Assembly (NCBI GenBank): GCA_014529385.2
Contig: CM043956.1
Location: 60,333,120 to 60,397,119 of the forward strand
From: Adiantum capillus-veneris
Lineage: Eukaryota; Streptophyta; Polypodiopsida; Polypodiales; Pteridaceae
DNA: 64,000 bases
Direction of reading: 5' to 3'
Under the pieces are notes generated by a model that saw nothing but the letters and a program-made list of their open reading frames with translations, searched no databases and was not told the origin of the DNA. Below are positions 10,321 through 21,589 of the stretch, in pieces (position 1 is the first letter of the stretch; the number at the start of each line of letters is the position of its first letter). The translations under genes were made by a program, and so were the position numbers.

Positions 10321-11730
10321 GTAGAAAAGATCAACGAACCATTAGATGCCCTCCTTAAATCCTATGACGCGGCACGACTTAGAAACAATCAAACTCAAGA
10401 GAAAAGGTGGATGACATATCCATATGCGAGCTAGAATAGCAAAGGCTTGAAATGTGCCAGAAAATGATTCAAACCACCCAAGCTCTACTAGAACCTTCAG
10501 TTGGAAAACCTGAGGAGGTGATCCTTGTCCCAGCAACACCAATAATCCCACCAAACCAGAAGCAAATAGAGCTAGATTCTAGTAACAAGAGCGGACCAGA
10601 GCTCAAGGACCCAACAAAAGAACCAAGGATAGTGATGAATACCATGGATAACTCTTCCGAGTAATTCCACCTAGGTATACCAAAGGATTGTAAAGAAAAA
10701 TGGTCTTGACAAACTATGGAAACAAGTCAAAAAGGCCAATGAAGCTAGTGAGCTGAACAAATGTGTAAACTAGACCAGTGATGAAAGAGGGGTGTTTCTT
10801 CCACTGATAGAGGAATTTGAGATTGGATCTCAAATGAGTCTAGAAGTGTACTCATATTAGGGAGACCAAGGATCTATTCAATCTATAGACAACCAACCCC
10901 ATCGTCTTATATGGGTGAGCATGAAGCCAAGTCTGATCTTGTTGCGGTCCTATCCCAAAGACTCTCTTCCAAGAAAGTCATTGACTCTAAGGGACTGATA
11001 GACATTTTTTCAACATCTGTGACATGCACAATAATGTTAGTTGAGCTTATATAAGTATGGCCAAACATGTGCATGATGGTAGGAAGCTGTCCAGAAATGT
11101 TTTGGTGTAAAGGATCCTTCATCTCACAAATTCAAGGAGGAATCCAAGAAGTTGGAAAACCTCACCTTTTCAAGGTGTCACCACCATGGAAATTCTTGAC
11201 ATTGGAGATGAGGTAGCCATTGCTACAAAAGAAACATGGAAAAAAATGGAGAAAACCGGCTTTAAGAGCAACACAAATGAAACTACATCTTGCAGATGGA
11301 TATTAGGGCTTCTAGAGAAATTAATTGTCACCTCTTGGGAATTGAATATGAGTATATATTTGCTATTGTTGATTCTAGCAAGAAGAACAACTATGAAATA
11401 ATACCGGAAAGAACATTCATGAGACAATTAAAAATGGTCCAGGATTGGGTGTATGACCATATATACCTCAGAAACACGGAGACAACAACCAAGATAAATC
11501 TAAAAGACCATATTTACAAGGATGTAATAAGAACACCGATTGAGGAGTTTAATTCAGCTACATTAACCAAATCTGAACTCCCAACATGGTTAGGTAAGTC
11601 CAAATAGCTATGGATTTGCGGAGCTTTAGATTATGGAAGCTTAAATCATGAGGAGTGCATCTTAGAAAGGGTTTTAGAAGACAAAGACTACATCCCAAAT
11701 CCCGTTCGAGATGGATTGGAGCCTTGAGTA
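10321..11730 (+). pseudogene. E1 gag-pro linker and first retropepsin, unit 1
   Basis: The linker (10321-10664) shares LDALLKSYDAARLRNNQTQE and RWMTYPY with the E3 polyprotein. The protease region (10880-11730) shares SKGLIDIFSTSVTCTIML, a retropepsin motif ILDIGDE (unit 2: ILDSGDE) and FMRQLKMVQDW, the segment after the protease flap. Catalytic D-S-G is altered to D-I-G here. Several stops and at least two frameshifts. Would cleave the gag-pol polyprotein in the family. Identity assigned by alignment by eye with E3 (31293-32213). Confidence 0.75.
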
Positions 11731-11742
11731 TGGGAACACATT

Positions 11743-12496
11743 TTGGAAATTTTGGTGGATGTGTGCGTTGTGACAACAAAGTTTTGTGACAAGGATGGCT
11801 ATGACGTGATCCCATATTACATGGTCAATGTAGTTGGGAAGCAGGGTGAGAGTCAAGCCTCAAATGAACCAAAACTAATAAAACAAGGCAAGGATGAAGA
11901 GGAAGAGTTGTTTTGTGACTCCTTGGAGCATTTCAAGTATGATGAAGATTTTGACAAACCGAGCGACCAAGAAGAAACCACAACAGATGATAGGTTTTAT
12001 GACTTTCCCATCATAAACCTAGGTGACAAGAATGTTACACAAAGAAAAGAGCCTTAAACGTGGCCAGAGAAAATCTAATGCCGAGAATAAAAGGAAAAAC
12101 ACAATTTTTCATTCTTGTAAAGGCAGAATATTGTGTAAAAGAAGACAAAGAGCCTTAAACGTGGCCAAAGAAAATCTAATGCCGAGAATAAAAGGAAAAA
12201 CACAATTTTGATGCTTGTAAAGGTAGAAGATTGTGTAAAAGAAGACAAAACTCTTGGGTCAGTTCACAAAAACACAGGATACAAAAACAAAAGAGGGTAT
12301 TAAGAGCTTGAGGAAGCAAGCCCAAAAGGCTAAAACAAAAACAAAACAAAAGAAACCTAAAGAACCACGGATGGATAAGTTCCAAGAACCAAAATGGACC
12401 AAAGTCGAGTCTAAAAAGAAATATCAAGACCTCAAAAGAATGTTAAGGGAAGTACGGAAAACAAAGTTAGAAAGTGAGGAAGGAGAGAGCGCCTAG
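11743..12496 (+). pseudogene. E1 protease-to-RT spacer, unit 1
   Basis: Begins with VDVCVVTTKFCDKDGYDVIPYY (slightly longer than the part shared with E3, FCDENGYDVVPYF), followed by an acidic stretch (FKYDEDFDKPSDQEE) and then a Lys-rich segment (12254-12496, KTKTKQKKPKEPRMDK). Interrupted by a 101-bp out-of-frame tandem duplication at 12050. No catalytic motif seen. Its end leads straight into the RT N-terminal extension at 12506. Confidence 0.6.
12050..12250 (+). repeat. 101-bp tandem duplication in E1
   Basis: AGCCTTAAACGTGGCCA starts at 12050 and again at 12151, each copy ending near GTGTAAAAGAAGACAAA. The period of 101 bp breaks the frame. Unit 2 has the same duplication (42252 and 42350), so it predates the array. 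Confidence 0.9.
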
Positions 12497-13048
12497 ATAG
12501 AAAATATGGATGTCCCTTCCCACTATAAAAAATGCACTATCCAAGACAAGAAAATAGTGATGACTGAACCAATCAAGGAGAAAAAAGGAAATGAATCCTA
12601 TGATGGCCCAAAAAATGCAAAACGAATAGACCTAGCAAAACTTGGAGATGTTGTAAGATTGGTCTACATAGCAACGTATTTGAGCACAAAAGAAGAGGAT
12701 CAGATCATACAACTCATCAAAGGGTATAGAGATGTTTTTGCATGGTCATACAAAGACCTCAAGGGGGTGGATCCATCCATATGTCAACATAAGATCCCTT
12801 GACGCCTGATGCCGAACCTTGCAAACAATGTCCCTATACCTATGATGACACATTTGAGAAACAAATTACAAAGGAGTTTGATAAGCTTAAAGAGGTGGGA
12901 TTCATCTATGAGATTGATCACATTAATTTGGTTGTGGTTATCCCCACGAAAAATGGAAAAATACGCATATGTGTGAATCTCAAAAAAGTGAATGCTGCAA
13001 GAATAAGAGATACCATTCCCTTACCAATCACGGAATATGTGCTCGAAC

Positions 13049-13241
13049 CTTGGGGGAACCACTTAATAAATGTGTGACCATCACGTGAGTGTAGCAAAAG
13101 GGATTATTAAATTCTATTTTTTCTCACATTTTCACATAAAGAAGGGTGTCATAAAATGGAATTTAGAAAGAAATTATAGGTTGAATAGAGAAAGGCTGTA
13201 TTTTTTTTGTACACGATATACACAACTTATACATAGTGACC

Positions 13242-13286
<45 letters not shown>

Positions 13287-13287
13287 G
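13049..13287 (+). mobile_element. Short hAT-like non-autonomous element (MITE) inside E1 RT
   Basis: The RT frame is interrupted between LE and RVA codons. The insert has inverted ends CTTGGGG...CCCCAAG and is flanked by 8-bp repeats GCTCGAAC (13041-13048) and GCTTGAAC (13288-13295, one mismatch). Removing the insert and one repeat restores the expected RT reading. Inside the ends, CACTTAATAAATGTGTGA and the complement of the right side are loosely similar, suggesting longer imperfect terminal repeats. An 8-bp duplication points to the hAT superfamily. No coding capacity. The right terminal repeat contains a 42-nt C run. Confidence 0.6.
13243..13284 (+). repeat. 42-nt C homopolymer
   Basis: Uninterrupted C run inside the right terminal repeat of the hAT-like insert. 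The left terminal repeat has only five G, so the run has expanded on one side. Confidence 0.95.
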
Positions 13288-14059
13288 GCTTGAACGAGTG
13301 GCTAGCATACAAGCACTCATTTTTAGACGGGTTCTCAGGATACAACCAATTGGCTATCGTAGTAGAAGACCAATATAAAACGGCATTTTCCACGGAATGG
13401 AGAATCTAAACTTACATGGTAATGCCTTTTGGCTTGACCAATACACCATCCACATTCCAAAGGCTAATGATGCCCGCCTTCAAAGAATACTTATGAATAT
13501 TCTTAGAAATATACATGGACGACCTTTGTGTTCACTCTATCCTTAGGGTAGAGCACATTGAGCATCTCACAAAAGTATTCAAGAAGTGTACGAATTATAA
13601 AATCTACCTAAATCTTGAAAAATGTGTTTTCATGGTAAGAGAGAGTAGAATCTAGGGACATATTGTCTCTGAGAATGGTATACCTATGGATCTTGACAAG
13701 ATCAAGGTGATTGTGGAAATGCCAAGGGCGACTAATGCCAAACATGTACAATCTTCATGGGACACTGTGAATACTATAGACGGTTCATATATATGTATGC
13801 AATCATTGCACAACCCTTGTAGAGGTTGATAGTTGTCTTTGAATGGACAAAAGAGTGTGAGGAGTCATTCACAAAATTTAAGGACGCGCTTATATCAACA
13901 CCAATACTTGAGGCACCGAATTGGGATAAAATATTCCATGTATACATTGATGACTTGCTATTTGCTATAGGTTGTATCTTTGCTCAACTAGGAGAAGGAC
14001 TAAATATGTTAAGCGATGTGATGATTGTGAGATACCAAGGTATCTATAAAAAGAGATGA

Positions 14060-14463
14060 GATACCATTACAACGAATGATGGGTACAAGGTCATTTGCTC
14101 AGTGCGGTCCAGATTTTGTGGGACTAATCTCACCATGTGCTTACAAATCCCATGTCCAATATATCATCGCCATGGACTATCTCGCAAAATGGGATGAAGA
14201 AAAGGCCACACAAAAAGCAGATGCCAGAATGATTGCACAATTTCTATACGAAAAATGTCTTTGTACGATATGGATTATTCATAGAAGTTGTTAGTGATAG
14301 AGGCACGCATTTCATAAAATAAGTTATTGAAATCTTCTTGATAAATTTATAATTATTCATAAGAAGTCTGTCCCATACCACCCAAAATCCAATGGACAAG
14401 CTGAAGTTACTAATAAAATACTTTGCACAGTATTAACAAAAATTGTGACAAAATCACAAACAG
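14060..14463 (+). pseudogene. E1 integrase, N-terminal part of the core, unit 1
   Basis: Core motifs: CGPDFVGLISPCAYKSHVQY (first Asp), DYLAKW, ARMIAQFLYEK, SDRGTHFI near 14292 (second Asp) and YHPKSNGQAEVTN near 14385 (Glu), so the DDE triad is readable. The zinc-binding N-terminal domain is missing, lost with the rest of RNase H in a deletion at about 14010-14060. Frameshifts are present. E2 is inserted right after the core, and the reading continues at 25643 (WDQKLHSALWAYR). Confidence 0.85.
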
Positions 14464-15512
14464 TGATAGCTATTTTTTGGCTCTCCATAACTGCCATAAT
14501 GAGCTACCTCACCCTATCAAATCACTCAAACATTATGGTTATCCTCACCCTTTCACTATACATAGGCGTGTGTGAGTTAGGGAATTTTTTCCATATCTCC
14601 TTAAAACCCTCACTTAGCTAGTCACTGGGCTAGTTGAGCTAAAAAATAATAAAAATATATATTATGGCCCATTTGTGTGTAGATATTGCATTGTATATAG
14701 GGCCTAAATATAATGAATTTTCATAATTATTTTGGTATTTATTTAAATATTTCTACCTAGGTGTGCGTTATTTACCTATGTATGCTATGTACATTGACTC
14801 ACCATTACCACAATTTTTTTACCATTTTGCATACTCTTTATTCCATATAGAAATATCTTTACACAATCTTCTCTTATTTTTGGTGTGAATCACTACAAGG
14901 GAAAACTTCAAAAATACCTTTCACCATCAGTCATTGGCTTTCACTAAATTCCTATTTTCTAGAGGTATTTTCTCTTATCTCTTGTAAATAAATATACTTC
15001 CATAAAAAAAATGAGGTTCCCCTTATTTGATTTCTTATATTTTCATATATCTCTTTTTTCCATTTTATATTTATATATAGGTGACACCATTCTAGATTCC
15101 ACGAATTGTTTATACACTAACTTGTTTTTTCATCATATCCATATATTATATTTATGCATAATCCACAACCATGCATATTTTCAAACCCCTAAGAATCAAT
15201 TAGATCATGCTCTCATGCAAGGAGGGCCTCACCTTTGGAGCCATATGCAAATTCAACAAAAGGGGGGCCACTGAAGACTTTTTTGTGAAGAAAAACAAGT
15301 ATTTTGATGGGATTTTTTATTATCCATTTCCACTCCAAATTTGAAGTGGTGGTCAAAAGAGAAAATATGTACCAAGAGCTGAATAATCACCTCAAACAGT
15401 TTGGTAATTTTTGGATCAACCACCGGTAAGCTAGGAGTTTTTGAGCGGACCCTAGTCTGTCCACTTTCTCACAAGTAGCCCATAGTCTTCTCTCACCTCT
15501 TTCCACACTTCT

Positions 15513-15544
<32 letters not shown>

Positions 15545-16082
15545 ACACACTCATTCCTCTCAATCCCTCACTCAAACCTGCACGTTTCATGGTTTCTCTC
15601 ACCTTCTTCACCGTTAACCTTCCCTCTTACTCCCATAGCTCTCATATGACCTTTCCATATACATACACCATCTCTATGCCTCTCTGTATTACTTCCAAAG
15701 TACAATTCCATCTTAGCCCTTCTCTATATACATAAAATTCATCATGTAAACCATGCTTAACCTCTGCAAATTAAGAGATCTCATCAACCGAATTTCCATT
15801 TTCATCGCGATAATCAGCCTTGGCGGCGGTGGCATAAAGAGGAAAAGACGAAGAAGAAGATCGATAGTGATTTTGAGAACCTACACAAGTAAGTCAAAAA
15901 CTTCTTCAAGCTTCACCATCACAAGGATTTCCTCACTTCATTCAACCATCCACCCCATTCTACCAATTGTAAATATATCATTAACTTTCTAGTGATTACT
16001 AACACTAACCACTAACATACTAACACAAAATAGACATTGACCTAACCATAAAAGACACCTCACCTCAAGACATGTGCATAGT

Positions 16083-16129
<47 letters not shown>

Positions 16130-16732
16130 TCCTTAAAACTCTACTTTCACCTTATCTACCATCAATAATTCTCTCTTTTGAGCCCACATCCATGACTCAA
16201 GTAGACAAAGAAGACCCGCAATGTTTTGATATTCAAAAAATTTCATAATCCTCATTTGTTAGCTTGTAAATTAGGATTTTCAATAATCTATATGAGGGGT
16301 CTCCAACCTATAAATAGGCTCCTATCCTACTTGTAAAACAACCTCCAATATCTCACATAGCACCCCAACACTCTATGCGTGAGGAGAGACTTAGGTGTAG
16401 CAACCACTTTGTGAGCTTCACTTTCGGTGTGAGAGAAGCTTTCAAGCTACACATTGCAAGTGAGAGAGCGTGAATTCAAAATATCAAAACCACTATTGTA
16501 TATGTTCCTCCATCATCAATAAATTGAGGTTTGGTGCATAAAAGTCGTGATTCGACGTTCAAATCTTTGTCCTTCGACTTGCACCATACAGTTTGGTGAA
16601 TTCAAGGTGGCTTGTGTATTTTGAGTTTCCATCATTTGATCTTGCTTTAGAAAGTGTTTTAGTGTGCTTTCATAGTCAATTTTGTGTCCATTGTAAGAGG
16701 GTATTGTGGTGAGAGGTCTCCCACACCCTAAG

Positions 16733-16826
<94 letters not shown>

Positions 16827-17231
16827 GGCAATGTTTTAACATTCACTAAGCATTGAGTTAGTTTTTGTACAAGCTCTACGATAGCATCATAACGAGCCAT
16901 ATCTATTTGCAAGTCACAAATAAGGTATTATGCAAGATCCATTCCTCTCTCTCTTCCCTTTGCTCTAGCTCTCTCTAGTCCATTTTGTGTGTGTCTTGGT
17001 GTGAGGTTGCTTGTGTGTGTTTTGTGGCGCATCTTCTTGCTTGTGAAAACATTCTCTCTCGCATCCTAGTTCGCATACCATAACTAGGTGGTGCCCCTAT
17101 CTTGTTTGGGTTTGGCTATGGGTTTGTTGTTGTGTTGTGCTTGTGGTTGCCCCAGCCCCAATCGAGCAGCACGGGAGCCTTGAGGGGTGTTTAGAGGCCG
17201 TCTCTCTTGTTGCCCGCCCCGGACCGCCTCA
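14464..17231 (+). repeat. E2 5' LTR (copy 1)
   Basis: 2768 bp, starting TGATAGCTATTTTTTGG and ending ACCGCCTCA. Carries three microsatellites also found in the other E2 LTRs: CA (15513-15550), CT (16085-16128) and GT (16735-16825). Differs from the 3' LTR at several positions in the first 50 bp alone, so E2 is clearly older than E3. Short frames in it are not conserved as protein. Confidence 0.85.
16309..16523 (+). promoter_or_regulatory. E2 LTR TATA box and polyadenylation signal
   Basis: TATAAATA at 16309-16316 in the context CAACCTATAAATAGGCTCC is a good plant TATA box. AATAAA at 16518-16523 lies about 200 bp downstream, giving the expected U3-R order. The TATA is altered in the other LTRs (CTATACATAGG near 24722; CCAATAAATAGG near 50786), while CAATAAATTG is retained in all. 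Confidence 0.55.
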
Positions 17232-17232
17232 A

Positions 17233-17250
17233 TTTTGGTGCCCCACAGAG
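17233..17250 (+). other. E2 primer-binding region
   Basis: TTTTGGTGCCCCACAGAG follows the 5' LTR end directly. The copy in the inverted segment of unit 2 reads TTTTGGTGCCCCCATGGAGG. TGG at the expected offset supports a primer site, but I cannot assign the tRNA. Confidence 0.45.
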
Positions 17251-17825
17251 GAATGGCTTGTGTATTTGTATGCAGGATCGACCTTTTGCATAGTCAAGTA
17301 GTTTGCATGAATCACGAGAATTGGTATGATCCTTTCATTCCCTTTGGAAGGCAAAAGGTACACATAATTGTTAGTACTAAGTTGCAATTTCAACGTGTAA
17401 TTTGTAGAATTTTAGGTCCTCTTAGGTTGGCCGAGATAAATGCTTCAGTAAATCCTTTTATTTTGTACGACCTTAGTTTGGACGTCTATATTTTTGTTTT
17501 GTTTTAAGCATTAGGTCATGCATAGACAATGGATAATGGCCCAGGAATAGAGATTTTCCCCTTTCATTTCACTCCACACATTAGAATAAATGTGGCAATT
17601 AGAGAAAGATTCATTTTCAACAATGTATGGTGCTCATGTTTGGTGCCCAAAGAGTAGGAGAAATTATTGCATCACCAAACCCTGTCATCCTACCTCTTGT
17701 TGATTATCATAGATCATTTGATGTGCATATTTTTATTTTTTTATAGAACAAATTGCCATCTAGAAAACATTATTGTGTAGATCTTTTAAAGAAAAAAAAA
17801 CGCAAGTCACTTTGAAATTGATTCA
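17251..17825 (+). other. E2 leader, copy 1
   Basis: About 575 bp between the primer region and the gag start. I see no conserved frame. It is also present, inverted, at about 43390-43920. Confidence 0.5.
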
Positions 17826-18854
17826 ATGGAGGCCGAACACCAAATGTCCGGATATCCTCTTTTCTTTGGAGAGCCTGGAGAGGATGTAGAATCATTTTTA
17901 GCAAATTTCAAGATGTCTTGCCGTATCAAGAGGATAGTAATTGATCAAGTACATGTAGAAATGTTTGAGGTGGTCCTTAGGAAAGATGTTAGCACTTGGT
18001 TTGACTCTTCGCCTGAGGAAGTTAAAGGGAATTACACGGAAGTTGTGAATCATTTCAAGAGATACTTCTTTGATCCCCAAAACACTTAAAAGCTATGGCA
18101 AGACATTATTTCTCACAAAAAAAAAGACTTAGATGACTACTACATGTATAAGCAAGAGTTTCTATGTCTTTGGACTGTATGGGTGAGAAATGTTGCTAAC
18201 CCTTGTGATGTTGTAGAGTTCCTAAAGAAGGAGAGGTTCATAGCCGGTCTCTTTCCCACACTCAAGATAAAAGTTGAGGCGGGTGCATCTGCTACCTTTG
18301 ACGCAGCTAAAACTAGGGTTGTTGAGAAGTATACGAAACTCAAGTCTCTAACAGAAGAGGTTCCAATACAGGGTCCTAGACCTAAGGGAAAATTGCAAGC
18401 ATCAACATCTAGAGAGATTCTTGAGGTAACTTCTGAAGTGATTGAGAAGTTATTTGAATCTTTAAGCAACCTGTCACTTCACCTTGCACAAGCTATCGGT
18501 CCAAAGATACAAGCACAGAAGTCACAAGAGCAAGAGCCACTACGACCTAGGAGAGTCTTGCAATGTTGGAATTGCAAAGAGTCTGGACATGGAATGTATA
18601 ATTATCCTTGGCCCCCTGGGGAGCAAGGAAGACCTAACTTGAATTACCCAGTGATGAATGTAGGTGAAGGAACTAGTCAACAACCACGGCTTCTACAAAG
18701 GTCAAATGGAGCAAGACCATCTCCACAAGGAGTGGAAGGAGTTCCACCTTTGCCAGACCCAAATGTGCATGTGGTAGAGGTGACAAATTCCAATGAGGTG
18801 GACATCGAAGCAAATGGCATTAAGAGTGGCCGTGGAAAAGGTAAGGAGAAATAA
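17826..18854 (+). pseudogene. E2 gag, copy 1
   Basis: Starts MEAEHQMSGYPLFFGEPGED, followed by the gag core (DVSTWFDSSPEEVKGNYTEV, YKQEFLCLWTVWVRNVANP, FLKKERFIAGLFPTLKIKV). Near the C-terminus is one zinc knuckle CWNCKESGHGMYNY (C-x2-C-x4-H-x4-Y) whose last Cys is Tyr. TAA codons at 18087-18089 and 18852-18854 interrupt one continuous frame that carries on into the protease. The first stop is shared with unit 2 (minus strand, near 43070), so it predates the duplication. The second is GAA in unit 2. Confidence 0.85.
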
Positions 18855-18965
18855 GGAGTCACGTCATAAAGTGATCATGGACAAGAAAAGAAGGCAAAGG
18901 AGACCAAGGAAACCAAGGGGACTCAACGTCGTATCAACCTCCAAGACTTCCCTCTTGCACATGGT

Positions 18966-19604
18966 ATGGCTCCGAACAACTTGTTGGAAGACAGGAGAGG
19001 TAAGGGTCCTGATATCTCATGGCCTCAATTTCTTGCATTATGTCCACAAGTTAGGAGGGATTTAACAAGGGCAGTTAGCACTAGGAGAAAGGTAAAAGAG
19101 AGTGTGCTTGTTGTAAAAATTGCACAAGCTGAAATGAATGAGGATATTACACCTGTGCTAGATTGTTACATCAAAGGGAGCTTGGTTAGGAAAGGTCTAG
19201 TGGATGGGGGTGCACAAATTTGCATCATGACAAAGGGACTCATGCAAAGACTAGGCATGCACATCCATGAGACACCTGAAATCAAAGTCAAGATGGCAAA
19301 CAATAGCAAGGCTAGGTGTATAGGCATTTGTAAAAATGTCTTTGTAGAGGCCTTTGGCATTAAGAAGGCGGTGGATTTTTATGTTATGTCGACCAAGGGA
19401 AGTGGTTATCCATTTATCCTAGGAAGACCATGGCTAATGAAAATGCGAGCTTTGCAGGATTGGGAGAGTGGAAAATTAATTTTTAGGAATGACAATCATA
19501 AGAAGGTTGTCTTTGACATGAAGGAGCAACACCAAGAGGAGCTCCATTAAGAATCACCTCAAAGTGAGATGGAAGAAGATTGGACCGATAACACTTCAGA
19601 AGAA
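18966..19604 (+). pseudogene. E2 retropepsin, copy 1
   Basis: Same frame as gag. LVDGGAQICIMTKGL contains the D-G-G active site, and YPFILGRPWLMKMRALQDW is the flap-distal GRPW block typical of Tat-type proteases. Upstream is SWPQFLALCPQVRRDL. Stops at 19548-19550 and near 19605 split the frame from RT, but no frameshift is seen up to about 19990. Processes the gag-pol precursor in the family. Confidence 0.85.
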
Positions 19605-19649
19605 TAAAGTAGTGGCAACATTACTGAAGAGGAGTCTTCCATCGAAGTC

Positions 19650-20700
19650 ATGGGGGTAAGGTTTAAGCCAACCAACCAAGATACCTCTTGTCAAGGTTTG
19701 GAGGAGGTAGGTTCCCAAGAGAACCAAAATGGGGAAGATAAAGTAAGTTTAGAAGGTATGTTGTCTACAACACTTACAAAGGATGAAAGAGAGGAGTTCA
19801 AAGGTGTGTTAAGGAAATTTCCTAAGCTTTTTGCTAAAGACTACACCGACATGCGTGGAGTACATAATGTTCAACACAAGATTGAGCTAAAGACAGAGGC
19901 CAAACCTAAAGCTCAAAAGCTATGAAGGCTAGGATTCATCAAGGAGCAAGCTTTACTCAAGGAGGTAAGAAAGCTTCTAGCAGCAGGTTTCATTTATCCG
20001 TGGGGAATTCAGGGTGGGTCTCTCCCGTTGTTCTCACTCCTAAGGAAAACGGCAAGTGGAGGGTGTGTGTGGATTACTGTCCCCACTGAATGAGGCAACA
20101 AAAAGAGATCACTTTTCCCTCCCATTTCAGGATGAGATACTAAATGAGGTAGCTGGTCATGAGCGGTACACTTTGTGTGATGGCTACTCGGGTTACTTTC
20201 AAATAGGTATCGCATTGGAGGATCAATTGAAAACAACCTTCATCACTCCTTGGGGTTGTTATGATTTTAGAGTTATTCCATTTGGCCTGACAAATGCTCT
20301 TGCAACTTTCCAACGCTTCATGAACATGGTGTTTCAAGCATTCTTTGGAAAGTCCATTAGGGTTTTTATTGATGATTTTTGCATTTATAGCTCAAAATCA
20401 TTGCATCTACAAAAAGTAGAAGAAGGTTTAAAAAAACTTTACGACATGGGAGGACAACTCAATCCCGACAAATGTCACATAGGTGAGGATGAAGTGATCT
20501 TGCTCGGTCACAAGGTTTCATATAAAGGCATTGAGGTGGATCCTTCAAAGGAAAAGTATCTTATTGAGCTCCCATCACCCAAGAATCTCAAAGAGGTCAT
20601 CTCATTCATTGAAAAGGCGAAGCATATGTCACGCTTCATTCACTTAGCTTCGGAGTTTCTTCATCCTTTGCAAAAGTTGACACAACAAGTAGAATTTTCA
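19650..20700 (+). pseudogene. E2 reverse transcriptase, copy 1
   Basis: The N-terminal part (19650-19925) has KGVLRKFPKLFAKDYTDMRG and VQHKIELK. A frameshift near 20000-20055 follows, then a long open frame from 20056: RDHFSLPFQDEIL, LCDGYSGYFQI, FITPWGCYDFRVIPFGLTNA, ATFQRFMNMVF, and the active site VFIDDFCIYS with both catalytic Asp intact. NPDKCHIGEDEVILLGHKVS and IEVDPSK follow. F-I-D-D in place of Y-x-D-D is seen in both copies. Copies element RNA into cDNA. Confidence 0.9.
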
Positions 20701-21375
20701 TGGTCTGATGAGCTTGAAGAATATTTTTATAACATCAAGGTCATTCTGTCAGAACCACCAACACTCATGCCTCCTTATTGGGAGTACACATTCTTTGTTA
20801 GCTGTAGTTTTGGAAAAGAAACAATTGGTGTTGTTTTGCTACGACAAGATCCCCATAGTACCAAGATGCGACCCATCTACTTTGCTAGTAGCGTCATGAA
20901 TGCTTTGGAGAGAGGCTACACGGAGGTAGAACTCATGATGCTTTCTCTCATGTTTGCGGTGAGAAAGTTTAGATCCTACTTGCTACCAAAACCTTTTGTA
21001 ATCTTCACTGCAAAAAAAATTGTTCCCTTGGGTGTCATCTCAAATGAATCTTAGTACTAGGATCTCAAAGTGGATTATGGAGTTGCAAGAGTTTCAATAC
21101 TCTTTCAAGGTAGAAGATAGTGTGCGTGCACAATTGGCAGAGATTCTCACTTATAGGGTACATGAGAAGGAAATTAAGGTGCCTGAAATAAAAACCCTAC
21201 CATTGCCACCACCTAAAAGTATTCCCAATGCGTTTACCTTATTCCTTGATGGAGCTTTTCGATGAGCCACTTGTAGATTGTTTAATCAATTTGAAGAAGT
21301 GAAACTATATCATATTCCTAAGAAAAAAAATGAAGATGCCAATTTACTTGCACAGCAAGCAGTTACATGTGTCGA
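20701..21375 (+). pseudogene. E2 RNase H and deleted second (archaeal-type) RNase H, copy 1
   Basis: The tether and degenerate Ty3-type RNase H run from FSWSDELEEYFYNIKV through RPIYFASSVMNALERGYTEV to FRSYLLPKPFVIFT, then MELQEFQYSFKVEDS. A second RNase H begins at FTLFLDGAFR (first Asp) but after a stop jumps to CRLFNQFEEVKLYHIP and NEDANLLAQQA, its last motif. Compared with unit 2, about 265 bp carrying the central Glu and Asp motifs are deleted. A second, archaeal-type RNase H is a hallmark of the Tat/Ogre lineage. Confidence 0.75.
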
Positions 21376-21589
21376 GAAAGAAGTGCAGATCATCATGATG
21401 GCAACAGCAGTCAAGCAACTCAGGTACCAAGGATTGGAGTCATTGACTCCCATTATTGGCTACATTATGGAGGGCGAGTTTCCACAAGATTTCACAAAAG
21501 CTCAGAAGAGGAGACTCATGAAGAAGGCAAGTGTCTATTTCTTCCTAGAAGGCTCCCTCTATCAAAGAGGGAAGGATTAAGTGTGCAGA

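Larger units (their letters stand above)
12506..14010 (+). pseudogene. E1 reverse transcriptase and partial RNase H, unit 1
   Basis: The N-terminal extension (12506-12802: EDQIIQLIKGYRDVFAWSYK, ICQHKIP) precedes RT (12799-13048: KEVGFIYEIDHINLVVVIPT, KIRICVNLKKVNAARIRDTI, PLPITEYVLE). A 239-bp inserted element interrupts it at 13049. RT resumes at about 13296 with FLDGFSGYNQ, TEWRI, MPFGLTNTPSTFQRLM and the active site IYMDDLCVHS, so the YMDD-type box is intact. The RNase H tether and start follow (VFEWTKECEESFTKFKDALI, FAIGCIFAQ). RNase H ends abruptly at about 14010, where sequence jumps to the integrase core. Frameshifts and stops throughout. Unit 2 has lost this region. Confidence 0.85.

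Noticed and set aside
16676-16912. Frames rich in His-Thr or Cys-Val (also at 25089-25319, 58431-59169 and 59195-59551)
   Set aside because: Translations of GT/CA and CT microsatellites. Same frames occur in every E2 LTR copy with different lengths; no protein motif.
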